From an uncultured Selenomonadales bacterium (lineage in GTDB: Bacteria; Bacillota; Negativicutes; Selenomonadales; Selenomonadaceae): a stretch of 64,000 bases of DNA. The position numbers were made by a program, and so were the translations under genes. The stretch spans positions 82,773 through 146,772 of the forward strand of contig CAMJRX010000001.1 of the NCBI GenBank assembly GCA_946408355.1. Reading direction: 5' to 3'. The notes under the pieces were generated by a model. The model was not told the DNA's origin. It made no database searches and worked only from the letters and a program-made list of their open reading frames with translations. Position 1 is the first letter of the stretch; the number at the start of each line of letters is the position of its first letter. This document shows, piece after piece, positions 25,303 through 33,612 of this stretch.

Positions 25303-27462
25303 TTATGCCATCCCCTTTTTCTGTTGAAGTGCTTGAATAACTTTGTAGCAATTCGCCCTAACGTTAATGTAATCGTCAATGCCCGCTTGCTTGTAGGGTT
25401 CGACGAGTTCAGCGGGAGCGGTGCCGGCAAGATAAACCGTCGCATTGGGCAAAGCCTCATGAAGTTTCGGGGCGAGTGCGGGAACAATTTCGGGATAAGT
25501 AGCGTCAGTCGAGCAAATTACAACTGCATCTGCGCCCGATTCTTTAGCCGCTTGAGCCGCCTCGTCGACAGTCGGGAAGCCGTTATTGCCCAAAACTTGG
25601 AACGCGCCGACTTGCAAAAATCCTGTGGTGAAATCTGCGCGGGCTTTGTGTTGAGGAATAGGTCCCATATTCGCGAGGAAAATTTTAACGTTGTCGCCGG
25701 TTTTGGCTTTGAAGTTTTCGGTTTTTTCGCGAAGAGCCTCGAAACGTTCGCTCCAACGATGAGCCTCGATTTTCTTAATTTCTGCCACTTCAGCGGTGCC
25801 TAAAGCTTGGCGAAGTTCGGCAATGGTTGCGCCCTTTTCAGCCGCCGCGATAGCGCAACATGCGCAACCGTCTTTAACAGCGGCGAGTGCGTCTTTGACA
25901 GCGGCAGAATCAACATTGCTTAAATAATTTTCAATAGCCGCCTTGCGAGCCTTCATATTTTCGGCTTGACTTTCGGGGCGGGCGTCAATGCGTTCCTCTG
26001 TCATGTTCGGATACATGTTGTTGCCGACGATACGGTCTTTGCGAGTTTCTGCCGCCTTAAAGCGAGCCTCACAAATTTTAGCGATTTCGTCTTGCGGATA
26101 ACCTTCTTTGAGCGCGGCTACAATTCCGCCCTTGCCCTCGATAACTTGGAATTCAGCCCAAATTTTTTCTTTAATCTGCTTAGTTAAAGTTTCGACAGCC
26201 CACGAACCGCCAGCGGGGTCAATCGGTTGCAAAAGTCCAAATTCTTCTTGCAAGATAATCTGCATGTTGCGAGCGATACGGCGGCTGAATTCGTCGCCTT
26301 TGCGAACGGGTTCGTCAAACGTAGAATTTTCAAAGCTGTCGACGCCACCAACAACGCCGCTGAAAAGTTCTGTCGTGTCGCGGAGCATGTTGACATACGG
26401 GTCGTAAACAGTCTTGAAGAATTTGGCGGGGCGTCCGTGAATGTGAATTTTCTGGGATTCTTCGTCGCCGCCAAAAGCTTTGACAATCTGCGCCCAAATA
26501 GGACGAACTGCGCGGAGCTTAGCAATCTGCATAAAGAAATTCGCGCCCATTGAAAAGCCGAACATAATTTGACTTGCCGCCTCGTCAATGGTCAAGCCGC
26601 GCTCAAGCAGTGCACGCAGATAAGCGACGCCCGTTGCCAGCGTATAAGCGACTTCTTGAACGTCATTTGCGCCGCCGTTGCTGAAGACATTGCTTTTAAC
26701 AAAAATAGTTTTGACAGCGGGAGCATTTTTGATTGCCCATTTCGCGGACTTTGCCGCCTCGTCGAAGAGTTTATCGAGGTCTTGATTAAGTGTACCGTTG
26801 CCAACATATTCAGCAATAGGATTCGCACCGATAACGCCGCGCAGTTTGGAAACGTCGCCGCCATTTTTCTTGACAGCCGCGATAATTAACGCGAGGAGCG
26901 GTAAAGCACTTTCGCCCGCGTAAACGTAAAGCGGATATTTGTCGAGCTTGAGACCTTTAAGCAAAGTTTCAACGTCACCGAGTGTCGTCACGCTACAGCC
27001 GTGTTTACCAATGTGTTCGCATTCGCGAGCGTCTTTGCATTTGCGGGTTGCACAATCGACTTTGACGTTGTAAATCGTGGAGCCTTTTTCAATCTCGTGC
27101 TTGAGCAACTCGTTGTTTTCTTCGGGGAGCGTTTCGTCGCAAGCTTGGGCTATTCCCCAACCTTCATTGACGTAACCATTTGCCTCGACGCCGCGCAGAT
27201 AATCGCCCATGCCGGGGAAAGATTTGGCGGGCTGAATCGGTTCGGTGTCAGCGTGGAAATACATAGGCGAGAACGTGATGCCCTCGTAAGTTTTGGTGAA
27301 AAGTTTCTTCTCGAACGGTGCGCCCTTCAACAGCGCGATACACGCCTCTTTCCATTGCTCATAAGTAGGCGGCGTGAATTCGTCAAGCGGGACTTCTGGG
27401 AAATTTTCTTGCGCTTCGGCTTTTTTTATCAGAGCCTGAAGGTCAAGTTCTGCATTGCTCAT
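25303..27462 (-). CDS. mutA: Methylmalonyl-CoA mutase small subunit
   Basis: Non-catalytic partner of MutB, 719 residues. It keeps the barrel fold (SFPGMGDYLRGVEANGYVNEGWGIAQACDE, AGGSWAVETLTKQIKEKIW) but lacks the DxHxxG cobalamin motif: the equivalent reads MGPIPQHKARADFTTGF. That is the normal small-subunit condition. GGAGGA precedes the ATG. It is the first gene of the mutA-mutB operon behind two tandem promoters. Confidence 0.95.
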   Translation of the reverse strand: MSNAELDLQALIKKAEAQENFPEVPLDEFTPPTYEQWKEACIALLKGAPFEKKLFTKTYEGITFSPMYFHADTEPIQPAKSFPGMGDYLRGVEANGYVNEGWGIAQACDETLPEENNELLKHEIEKGSTIYNVKVDCATRKCKDARECEHIGKHGCSVTTLGDVETLLKGLKLDKYPLYVYAGESALPLLALIIAAVKKNGGDVSKLRGVIGANPIAEYVGNGTLNQDLDKLFDEAAKSAKWAIKNAPAVKTIFVKSNVFSNGGANDVQEVAYTLATGVAYLRALLERGLTIDEAASQIMFGFSMGANFFMQIAKLRAVRPIWAQIVKAFGGDEESQKIHIHGRPAKFFKTVYDPYVNMLRDTTELFSGVVGGVDSFENSTFDEPVRKGDEFSRRIARNMQIILQEEFGLLQPIDPAGGSWAVETLTKQIKEKIWAEFQVIEGKGGIVAALKEGYPQDEIAKICEARFKAAETRKDRIVGNNMYPNMTEERIDARPESQAENMKARKAAIENYLSNVDSAAVKDALAAVKDGCACCAIAAAEKGATIAELRQALGTAEVAEIKKIEAHRWSERFEALREKTENFKAKTGDNVKIFLANMGPIPQHKARADFTTGFLQVGAFQVLGNNGFPTVDEAAQAAKESGADAVVICSTDATYPEIVPALAPKLHEALPNATVYLAGTAPAELVEPYKQAGIDDYINVRANCYKVIQALQQKKGMA

Positions 27463-27564
27463 AAAGTTTTTTCCTCCTATAAAATTTTTGTGTTGACTGC
27501 GAAAAGTTTTAATCTCTCCTCCTCTAAGTTGTTTATTATTAATTGTTAATTATTAACTATGGAA

Positions 27565-27593
27565 ATATTAAGCGAATTTATCTTTCCTGTCAA
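27565..27593 (-). promoter_or_regulatory. Promoter P1 of mutA-mutB
   Basis: Consensus TTGACA (27588-27593), exact 17-nt spacer, TAATAT (27565-27570) on the minus strand. About 100 nt upstream of the mutA ATG. Confidence 0.8.
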
Positions 27594-27674
27594 CGCCGCA
27601 AATAAAAAAAATCGTGTTATTCTTGCAGAAAGAGTCTGCGTGTGTTAAAAGTGAAAAGTTAACCGTTTTTTAAA

Positions 27675-27703
27675 ATTTTAGTTTACTTAATTTCTAATGT
27701 CAA
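27675..27703 (-). promoter_or_regulatory. Promoter P2 of mutA-mutB
   Basis: TTGACA (27698-27703), 17-nt spacer, TAAAAT (27675-27680) on the minus strand, 110 bp upstream of P1 and in the same orientation. Confidence 0.7.
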
Positions 27704-27766
27704 TGTTTGCGGCTTATATACCTCGGGGTCTTACGTCGCCTTTTGATAATCATAACGAAAAAAATC

Positions 27767-27799
27767 CCCCTTCCGAATTTGGAGGGGGAAATTTTTTTG
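27767..27799 (-). terminator. Terminator after the TadE/G-like gene
   Basis: Stem of TCCCCC-(T)-TCC against GGA-GGGGGA around a GAATTT loop, with T7 on the minus-strand 3' side (A-run on the plus strand) and T7 on the plus side. Lies about 15 nt after the stop at 27812. A closely related hairpin stands at 32288-32317. Confidence 0.8.
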
Positions 27800-27811
27800 A
27801 CTTGCTTTATC

Positions 27812-30487
27812 TTACTTCCAATCGTCTGTGTCGGGAACATTCAATTCGTTTGTCTTAGTCAACAAGAATTCTTTTTCATTACGAATTTTTTCCGTCACTT
27901 TGTCGAGAGTGAAAACCGTATATGTGCCGGTCAACTTAACATAATCTTCGCAGAAATAAACGGGGTTGCCTGCCTCGTCGTAGAGCGGAGCCGGATTGCC
28001 GTCCGAATCAAGGCGAACCGTTCTCATCGAGCTGATATCCGTGAGTTGTTTGGGGATCTCGTTTCTGGTATCGAAATCGTCGCTGTCATAAAGTTTTACG
28101 TCTGCCCAGTTGGTGACGCGAATCTGATTGCCCGACTCGTCAAGCTTATACAGAGGAATTAAATCTTTGTCGAGGTCAGCATATTCGTGGAAAGGTGTTT
28201 CGTCCAGCGTCAGTGTGCTGTCGTAGAAGACATACATATAATTGACATCGGTATCTGCCGTAAATGTTCTGAACTTCGAGTTGCTGCTCAAGTCGAACTT
28301 GCTTTCTGAAGTCCCGTTGTTGTTATAGAGCTCAAGTGCATTATCGCCGTCCGCCAATTCGGTTTGGATATTGTTTTTGCTGTCGACGAGAGGAATTGTC
28401 TTTTTGACCGTAACTTCTTTTTGAACCCACCCCCATTCCCAAACCCGTTGAGTTTCGGTTGTCGTAATTGTCTTCGTAAATTCCGTCGTGTGGGACGAAG
28501 TGCCGCTTGTGGAAAGATAGCGATATTCTTTGGCAACAATAAAGCCCTCGAAGGTGTGACCGTTGCCGTTAATCACGACAGGGATATCGGGCATCCACAG
28601 CACGCCTTTAAAATCCGCCTCGAGATTCAATATAAGGGGTTGAGGGGCGCGATTTTCCAAAGGTCCGTCGTAGTAGAAAAACAGCGGGCGTTTGCCGTCA
28701 GCCAAGTTGGAAACGTTGATGTTGATGATAATTTGTTGAGGAGAATTGCCTTGAGCACCGCCTTGTGCATTATGCGCCGGTTCGCTCTCAATTCGGATAT
28801 ACAACGGGTCGTCATTTTTTCCGTCGCGAGCATCATACGCCGCATTCACTTTTATCAGCGCATGGTGTCTTGATGATGGATTAAGAAGCTGTGTGGCATT
28901 CTCGCTACTGACATGGAAATCGAGGAACAATCGATCTATATCTTTAATGTTTTTGCCGTTGGCAGTCGTCGTTTTTATCTCTAAAGATTTTTCAGTCTCA
29001 TTACTGAATTGAATGTAGTTTGGAGTGGTCGTATATTTTTGAGTTGAAACAGACCAAGCACCGTCGTAAACGTATTTGGCGATAAGGTACTGCATTTGCT
29101 CCCAAAGCGTCTTGTTGTTGTGAGGCTTAACCTCTTCTTCCCACACGGCGTACAAAGTGACGGAAGTCTTGTTGTCGAAGAGAGCAGTAATTTCAGTTTT
29201 GGTTAATTGTTTGCCGTCCGAAATGTAATTAGCTATCAAAGAATTTGCATCTGCATTTTTATCTGTGCTCCAGCCGTAAAACTTGTAGCCTTCGCGAGTC
29301 GGCTTGCCTTTGTTCGGTGTTACGGGGTCTGTTGTCTCGTCGTCTTTCATCTCTTTTGGAGCTTTAATTTGTTTTGAATCGTTGGTGGTCGAGCCGTCGC
29401 TGAAAGAACCGCCGTTCGGGTCAAAAATCAGAGTAACGGGTGGCTGTTTGACTTTTACCCATTGAGCGTACAAAATAATTTCGCCGTTTTCCCAGTTGTA
29501 ATCGTCATTATCTTTGGCGTTGGGGTCATATTTTTTAAAGAATTCTTCGATATTATCCTCCGTCAGCACCGTGCCGTAGGGAACGATTAAGCCGTTCGCG
29601 TTTGTCCAATATCTCAAGAATTCGTATTCGTCACGTTCGGGCGTCGAAGAATAACCGTCGGGAACAATCACGGCTGCCGAGCCGGATTCATTTATCGTTT
29701 TGGTTATATCGCCTATTGACAGAGATTCGGTCGTGGTTGTGTCGTCAGCCGAATTAACAAAATGTCCACCGTTCGGGTTGAATATTACTTGAGGATTGCC
29801 GCCGGAAGATGAAGAGGTTGCTTTTGAGATTTTGGCAATGGCAACGACGGGAGCCTCCATAGGCGCAAACCCGCCGGGCATGAATAAATGTTGGAGATCT
29901 TCTTTCAAATAAACGACGTAATAAAAATCATCGCCGTCTTTGTAAATTTTGGGAGATTCCATTTTGACTTCGTTGTATTTGTTTTTGCGTGCCCAACTGT
30001 CTTCCACAGAGTATGCTTCGTCGGTCTCGGCGGCTTCGGCTACGGAAAAGAAACTTGGCGAAAAGGAATTCATATTGCCGGACGAAAGATTTTTCTGCGC
30101 GTATTTAAAAGCAATCTCGTCGGCAATAGATTTAATTTCGGTCGTAATGTCGCTTGAACTTTTGGTTGAGTTTTTGGTTAAGCTTGAAACTGTATAAAGA
30201 TTATTGTCGTCGGGGTGTTGATAAACGAGCGTGACTTTGTAGCTTTTATATTTGCTGTTGTTGTTCTTCAACTCTTCAAGCAAAGATTTTGCTCCCGCGA
30301 GGACTGCCGCGTCCGCTGCGTTTTGCAACCGCGACACGTTCAGATAGTACCAGCCCAAATCGATGACCACGCCCGCGAAAAGAAACAGTAGCGGGATGAG
30401 CAACGCAAAAAAAATGAGCGTTTGCCCGGATTGTCGTGAAGCATTTTTTAAGGGAATTGACTCGGTGAAAAAACTGCTGAACTGCAT
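27812..30487 (-). CDS. TadE/TadG-like pilus-associated surface protein with InlB-type repeats
   Basis: An 891-residue protein whose N-terminus (about 17-66) is a TadE/G-like segment: SGQTLIFFALLIPLLFLFAGVV then DLGWYYLNVSRLQNAADAAVLAGA, as in Flp pilus minor pilins. The extracellular part holds two units of the InlB B-repeat/Listeria-Bacteroides type, each starting IFNPNGG or IFDPNGG and ending ILYAQW or TLYAVW (about residues 235-345 and 353-450). The remaining C-terminal half (about 450-891) is unrecognised and rich in polar and aromatic residues (for example a WEWGWVQKE segment). AAAGGAG precedes the ATG. No tad secretion genes are near. A surface adhesin or large pilin-like protein is likely; the partners are unknown. 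Confidence 0.8.
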   Translation of the reverse strand: MQFSSFFTESIPLKNASRQSGQTLIFFALLIPLLFLFAGVVIDLGWYYLNVSRLQNAADAAVLAGAKSLLEELKNNNSKYKSYKVTLVYQHPDDNNLYTVSSLTKNSTKSSSDITTEIKSIADEIAFKYAQKNLSSGNMNSFSPSFFSVAEAAETDEAYSVEDSWARKNKYNEVKMESPKIYKDGDDFYYVVYLKEDLQHLFMPGGFAPMEAPVVAIAKISKATSSSSGGNPQVIFNPNGGHFVNSADDTTTTESLSIGDITKTINESGSAAVIVPDGYSSTPERDEYEFLRYWTNANGLIVPYGTVLTEDNIEEFFKKYDPNAKDNDDYNWENGEIILYAQWVKVKQPPVTLIFDPNGGSFSDGSTTNDSKQIKAPKEMKDDETTDPVTPNKGKPTREGYKFYGWSTDKNADANSLIANYISDGKQLTKTEITALFDNKTSVTLYAVWEEEVKPHNNKTLWEQMQYLIAKYVYDGAWSVSTQKYTTTPNYIQFSNETEKSLEIKTTTANGKNIKDIDRLFLDFHVSSENATQLLNPSSRHHALIKVNAAYDARDGKNDDPLYIRIESEPAHNAQGGAQGNSPQQIIININVSNLADGKRPLFFYYDGPLENRAPQPLILNLEADFKGVLWMPDIPVVINGNGHTFEGFIVAKEYRYLSTSGTSSHTTEFTKTITTTETQRVWEWGWVQKEVTVKKTIPLVDSKNNIQTELADGDNALELYNNNGTSESKFDLSSNSKFRTFTADTDVNYMYVFYDSTLTLDETPFHEYADLDKDLIPLYKLDESGNQIRVTNWADVKLYDSDDFDTRNEIPKQLTDISSMRTVRLDSDGNPAPLYDEAGNPVYFCEDYVKLTGTYTVFTLDKVTEKIRNEKEFLLTKTNELNVPDTDDWK

Positions 30488-30532
30488 AAAACAATACTCC
30501 TTTGATGTAAACTACATGATTGAATCATATAA

Positions 30533-30561
30533 AGTATATCAAAGGGGAAAATAATTTTCAA
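30533..30561 (-). promoter_or_regulatory. Promoter of the TadE/G-like gene
   Basis: TTGAAA (30556-30561), 17-nt spacer, TATACT (30533-30538), about 46 nt upstream of the ATG. Confidence 0.65.
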
Positions 30562-30632
30562 GAAAAATGTTGAAAAAATTCTACTGACAGCCACGATGCG
30601 AGAGAAGGAAAGTCACGGAAATCAATTTTGAA

Positions 30633-30646
30633 ATGTTATATAACAT
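30633..30646. promoter_or_regulatory. Perfect 14-bp palindrome upstream of the TadE/G-like gene
   Basis: ATGTTATATAACAT is fully self-complementary and lies about 70 bp upstream of the -35 box of the promoter at 30533-30561 and about 55 bp beyond the 3' end of hemB. It could be an operator, but it is AT-rich and may be chance. Confidence 0.25.
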
Positions 30647-30700
30647 TAATATAAAAACAAAAATTTCCTGCCGGCAAAAACGCTGTTAAAAATTTATTTT

Positions 30701-31660
30701 TTAATATTGAGCAAAGTCGAGGGCGTGATAAGTTATGATAATATCTGCGCCGGCGCGTTTCATAGCGGTTAAGTTTTCAATGACAATGCGTTTCTCGTCA
30801 ATCCAACCGTTTTTAGCGGCGGCTTTAACCATAGCATATTCACCGCTGACATTGTAGACTGCGACGGGGCGATTAATTTTCTCACGAACTTTGCTGACAA
30901 TGTCCAGATAGGCAAGCGCAGGTTTAATCATGATAATATCTGCGCCCTCTGCAAGGTCGAGTTCAACTTCTTTGAGAGCTTCGCGGTTATTGGCAAAATC
31001 CATTTGATATTGTTTTCTGTTGCCGAATTGCGGAGCCGAATCTGCCGCATCTCTGAAAGGACCATAATAAGCTGAGGCATATTTAACGGCGTAGCTCATG
31101 ATTGACACGTTAGGAAAGTTTTTTTCATCGAGTGCGTCGCGAATGGCGGCAATTCTTCCGTCCATCATATCGGAAGGAGCAACAATATCTGCGCCCGCTT
31201 GAGCCTGACTGACAGCGACTTTCTGCAAAAGTTTTAAAGTCTCGTCATTGTCGACGTAATGCCCGCAAAGTTTGCCGCAATGCCCATGACTAGTATATTG
31301 GCAAAGACAAACGTCGCCAACGATAACTAATTCGGGCACGGCATTTTTTATGGCGACAATGGCGCGTTGAACGGGGCTTTTCATGTCCCACGCGGAGGAG
31401 CCGATTTCGTCTTTATATTCGGGCAAGCCAAAAACTTCAACGGCAGGAATTCCCAGCGCAGAAATTTTTTTAGCAAGTTCAACGGCATTATCAACGGACA
31501 AGTGATAACAATCGGGCATGGAGGAAATTTCCTCGCGAACATTTTCCCCTGCCACGACGAATATCGGATAAATTAAATCTTTAACTGATAAATTTGTCTC
31601 GCGAATCATTGAACGCAAATTTTCATTAAGGCGCAACCTGCGCGGACGCAACTTTAACAT
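30701..31660 (-). CDS. hemB: Delta-aminolevulinic acid dehydratase (porphobilinogen synthase)
   Basis: Condenses two 5-aminolevulinate molecules to porphobilinogen in tetrapyrrole synthesis, here feeding haem/cobalamin. The 319-residue protein has the zinc-type cysteine cluster DVCLCQYTSHGHCG, the Schiff-base lysines in MSYAVKYASAYYGPFRDAA and MIKPALAYLD, and RKQYQMD. GGAGAT precedes the ATG. It is a single gene, with no other hem or cbi genes beside it, in line with a scattered pathway (cbiB at 2 kb). Confidence 0.97.
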   Translation of the reverse strand: MLKLRPRRLRLNENLRSMIRETNLSVKDLIYPIFVVAGENVREEISSMPDCYHLSVDNAVELAKKISALGIPAVEVFGLPEYKDEIGSSAWDMKSPVQRAIVAIKNAVPELVIVGDVCLCQYTSHGHCGKLCGHYVDNDETLKLLQKVAVSQAQAGADIVAPSDMMDGRIAAIRDALDEKNFPNVSIMSYAVKYASAYYGPFRDAADSAPQFGNRKQYQMDFANNREALKEVELDLAEGADIIMIKPALAYLDIVSKVREKINRPVAVYNVSGEYAMVKAAAKNGWIDEKRIVIENLTAMKRAGADIIITYHALDFAQY

Positions 31661-31685
31661 TAAATCATCTCCAGTTATTAATCTC

Positions 31686-31714
31686 TTGACTAAGGGCGGG
31701 CGTCATTTTAAAAT
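31686..31714 (+). promoter_or_regulatory. Promoter of the 31.7 kb membrane gene
   Basis: TTGACT (31686-31691), 17-nt spacer, TAAAAT (31709-31714), 24 nt before the ATG at 31738. Confidence 0.65.
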
Positions 31715-31737
31715 CGTTTCAAGTGGGAGGCGATTTT

Positions 31738-32136
31738 ATGAACAACGACGATTTTAATAAAAGTCCCGAATTGAAAACACATAACGAGGGCGACGCAAGA
31801 TTTGACGTAACATCACTTGACGAGGTTAAAGACGAGAACGGCAACGGGATTTTCTACATGACAACGCGCTTTAAATGGATTCTCGCGCTGTCTATTATGA
31901 TTTTGCTTGTGGCGGGCGTGTTGATTTATTCGGCATATAAAGACGCGCTAATCGTCGAGATTTGGCAACTTGCGATTTGGTGTGTATGTGTCATGCTGGC
32001 GTTTTATTCTGTAATTAAACGCTCTCTGGCGGCGGTGATTCTGAATTATATTTTATTTTTTGGCGTGTCGATGATACCTGTCTGGCAATCAGCGCACGAA
32101 AACTTTCAGGCAGTCTTTAAACTGTTCTTTGGCTAA
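31738..32136 (+). CDS. Small membrane protein, unknown function
   Basis: A 132-residue protein I do not recognise. The start at 31738 follows GGGAGG. Residues 1-40 are polar and acidic and probably cytoplasmic. Three hydrophobic segments follow near residues 45-65, 72-90 and 95-112, then a short tail ending HENFQAVFKLFFG. The last 40 nt of the gene are repeated about 134 bp downstream (32229-32268), where the same tail peptide is encoded but has no start-to-stop gene around it. Monocistronic: its own promoter and a terminator at 32288. Confidence 0.7.
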   Translation: MNNDDFNKSPELKTHNEGDARFDVTSLDEVKDENGNGIFYMTTRFKWILALSIMILLVAGVLIYSAYKDALIVEIWQLAIWCVCVMLAFYSVIKRSLAAVILNYILFFGVSMIPVWQSAHENFQAVFKLFFG

Positions 32137-32268
32137 AAAAAGTTTCTATAATTTTGAAACGCGGCGAAGAGCTAAAAATTTTGAACGGTAAATCGCGACT
32201 GCTGTTTGAGCACTTTTTAAAAGTGCCGCATGAAAATTTTCAGGCAGTATTTAAACTGTTCTTTGGTT
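32095..32268 (+). repeat. Direct duplication of the 3' end of the membrane gene
   Basis: 32095-32134 (inside the gene) and 32229-32268 (downstream) match at about 36 of 40 positions and both end in a stop codon, offset 134 bp. The intervening 32153-32226 is copy 2 of the dispersed element whose copy 1 is at 5683-5755, with palindrome GCACTTTT-T-AAAAGTGC. Confidence 0.8.
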
Positions 32269-32287
32269 GAAAAATAAATTTCCCCCT

Positions 32288-32317
32288 CCGAATTGGAAGG
32301 GGATTTTTTTATGGTTG
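32288..32317. terminator. Terminator between the membrane gene and the NMO-like gene
   Basis: Stem TCCCCCTCC against GGAAGGGGA with one mismatch, loop GAATT, then T7 on the plus strand; an AAATAAA run on the other side makes it possibly bidirectional. It overlaps the last codons of the minus-strand gene ending at 32309. Confidence 0.75.
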
Positions 32318-33259
32318 ATAGAATTCTTCCGCCTCCGTTACTAGTTGACGGATAATTTCTTTGACAGGCAAAATTTCTTTAATTCGCGGCATGTACTCGC
32401 CCGTAAACACAAGCCCCGTTTCCAAATCGCCTTGTTGCGCTCGCGTCAACGCCCTGACGATACAGAAATTATGCTTGCAAGCTTTAAGGCACGAGTCACA
32501 AATTTTAGGTGGAACATTGCCCTCCATTACTCGTTTGGAAAAGGGCGTCCGAACTGCGCGACCAGGCAAACCTACAGGGCTGTTAATTACGACGACATCT
32601 TCCGGTTGCGACTTGAGATAATATTCTTTCAAGCTAGGTGCGCCGTTTGATTCCAGACTTGCCGCAAAACGTGAGCCCATTTGCACTCCATTTGCTCCCA
32701 TTTTTAAAACGTCGGCAATATCTTTACCTGTTAGCACGCCGCCCGCCGCTATGATTGGAATATCTACTGCGGCGCGAATCGGTTCAATCAGCTCGCGAAT
32801 AGAAATATCCGTTCCGAGATGTCCGCCCGCCTCTTTACCTTCGACGACAACAGCCGTTGCTCCAAGTTTCTGTGAAATTTTTGCCAGCTTGACAGAGGAA
32901 ACTATCGGGACTATCGGCGTGCCAGACTCCCTGCCCAGCCCGAAAATATCACGCGAAAAACCCGCGCCAGCAACGATTAAATCAATGCCTGCGTCCATTG
33001 CCGTATGAACAATTCCCGCGAAATCGCTTGCCGCGACCATTATATTTATCCCGATTATGCCGTCGGTCAATGAACGTGCCAATTTTATTTCGTAGCGCAA
33101 TTCTTCATGAGCCATGCCCGACGCCGCAATTAAGCCGATACCGCCCTCTTGAGCGACCGCCGCCGCAAGCCGCGCAGTTGACAGTCTTATTGCCATGCCG
33201 CCCTGCACGATTGGGATTTTTGCTATCTTATTTCCTATTTTAAGTTCCGGTAGTCTCAC
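32309..33259 (-). CDS. Nitronate monooxygenase / FabK-like flavoprotein
   Basis: FMN-dependent TIM-barrel enzyme of the 2-nitropropane dioxygenase/FabK superfamily, 316 residues, GTG start after GGAGAGGA. Conserved elements: IPIVQGGMAIRLS, GLIAASGM, VGKEAGGHLG-like VVEGKEAGGHLGTD, IIAAGGVLTGKDI and GANGVQMGSRFAAS. Unlike the FabK at 35.6 kb it has a late cysteine group, CDSCLKACKHNFC (about residues 256-268), which could bind metal or a cluster. It follows acpP in the same direction, but a strong hairpin lies between them. A lipid-related reductase is possible; nitronate detoxification is the name-based alternative. Confidence 0.75.
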   Translation of the reverse strand: MRLPELKIGNKIAKIPIVQGGMAIRLSTARLAAAVAQEGGIGLIAASGMAHEELRYEIKLARSLTDGIIGINIMVAASDFAGIVHTAMDAGIDLIVAGAGFSRDIFGLGRESGTPIVPIVSSVKLAKISQKLGATAVVVEGKEAGGHLGTDISIRELIEPIRAAVDIPIIAAGGVLTGKDIADVLKMGANGVQMGSRFAASLESNGAPSLKEYYLKSQPEDVVVINSPVGLPGRAVRTPFSKRVMEGNVPPKICDSCLKACKHNFCIVRALTRAQQGDLETGLVFTGEYMPRIKEILPVKEIIRQLVTEAEEFYQP

Positions 33260-33282
33260 GGATAATCCTCTCCAAAAAAAAC

Positions 33283-33340
33283 GATTAGTGATTAGTGATT
33301 AGCGATTGGCTTTTTCTAACCACTAACCACTAACCACTAT
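33283..33340. repeat. Long imperfect hairpin made of GATTAGTG / CTAACCA units
   Basis: Left arm: three tandem copies of GATTAGTG-like 8-mers. Right arm: three CTAACCA-type 7-mers. They pair over about 22 positions with regularly spaced A-C mismatches and a CTTTTT loop. It lies between acpP and the NMO-like gene and may attenuate or terminate transcription. A small relative with the same TTTTCTAACCACT arm is at 35592-35616. Confidence 0.7.
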
Positions 33341-33348
33341 GCACTAAA

Positions 33349-33585
33349 TCAAGCGTTGGTTTCTCCGTCTATGTACTTAACGACATCTTCCACAGTCTTG
33401 ATTTTCTCGGCCTTTTCGTCGGGGATTTCGATATTGAATTCCTCCTCGAACGCCATAATCAATTCGACTATGTCCAGAGAATCAGCTCCTAAGTCGTCGA
33501 CGAAAGTTGAACTCATCTGAATCTCGTCTTCTTCGACGCCAAGTTGCTCTTTGACGATTTTTTTAACCTGATCAAACGTTGACAC
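33349..33585 (-). CDS. acpP: Acyl carrier protein
   Basis: Carries growing acyl chains on a phosphopantetheine arm. 78 residues from the GTG at 33585, chosen because AGGAGG lies 8 nt upstream; the frame start at 33594 falls inside that site. The attachment serine is in [21 protein letters not shown]. Strongly acidic as usual. Last of the fabK-fabD-fabG-acpP run, 27 nt after fabG. Confidence 0.97.
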   Translation of the reverse strand: MSTFDQVKKIVKEQLGVEEDEIQMSSTFVDDLGADSLDIVELIMAFEEEFNIEIPDEKAEKIKTVEDVVKYIDGETNA

Positions 33586-33612
33586 GCGTAGCACCTCCTT
33601 TCAAAGCCGCGT

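Larger units (their letters stand above)
27463..27811. other. Intergenic region between mutA and the TadE/G-like gene
   Basis: About 350 bp with no gene. It holds the mutA leader (about 95 nt, with an AT-rich TTAATAATTAAC-type simple stretch at 27528-27556), two tandem minus-strand promoters, and the terminator of the TadE/G-like gene, which ends at 27812. I looked for a cobalamin riboswitch in the mutA leader and saw no B12-box-like sequence. Confidence 0.7.

Noticed and set aside
24811..25803. 330-codon plus-strand open frame opposite mutB/mutA
   Set aside because: Antisense to two clear, well-conserved genes; its sequence has no recognisable domain and no ribosome site. Long antisense frames are common in this codon usage.
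27463..27564. mutA leader considered for a cobalamin riboswitch
   Set aside because: AT-rich, no B12-box-like segment or GC-rich stems seen by eye.
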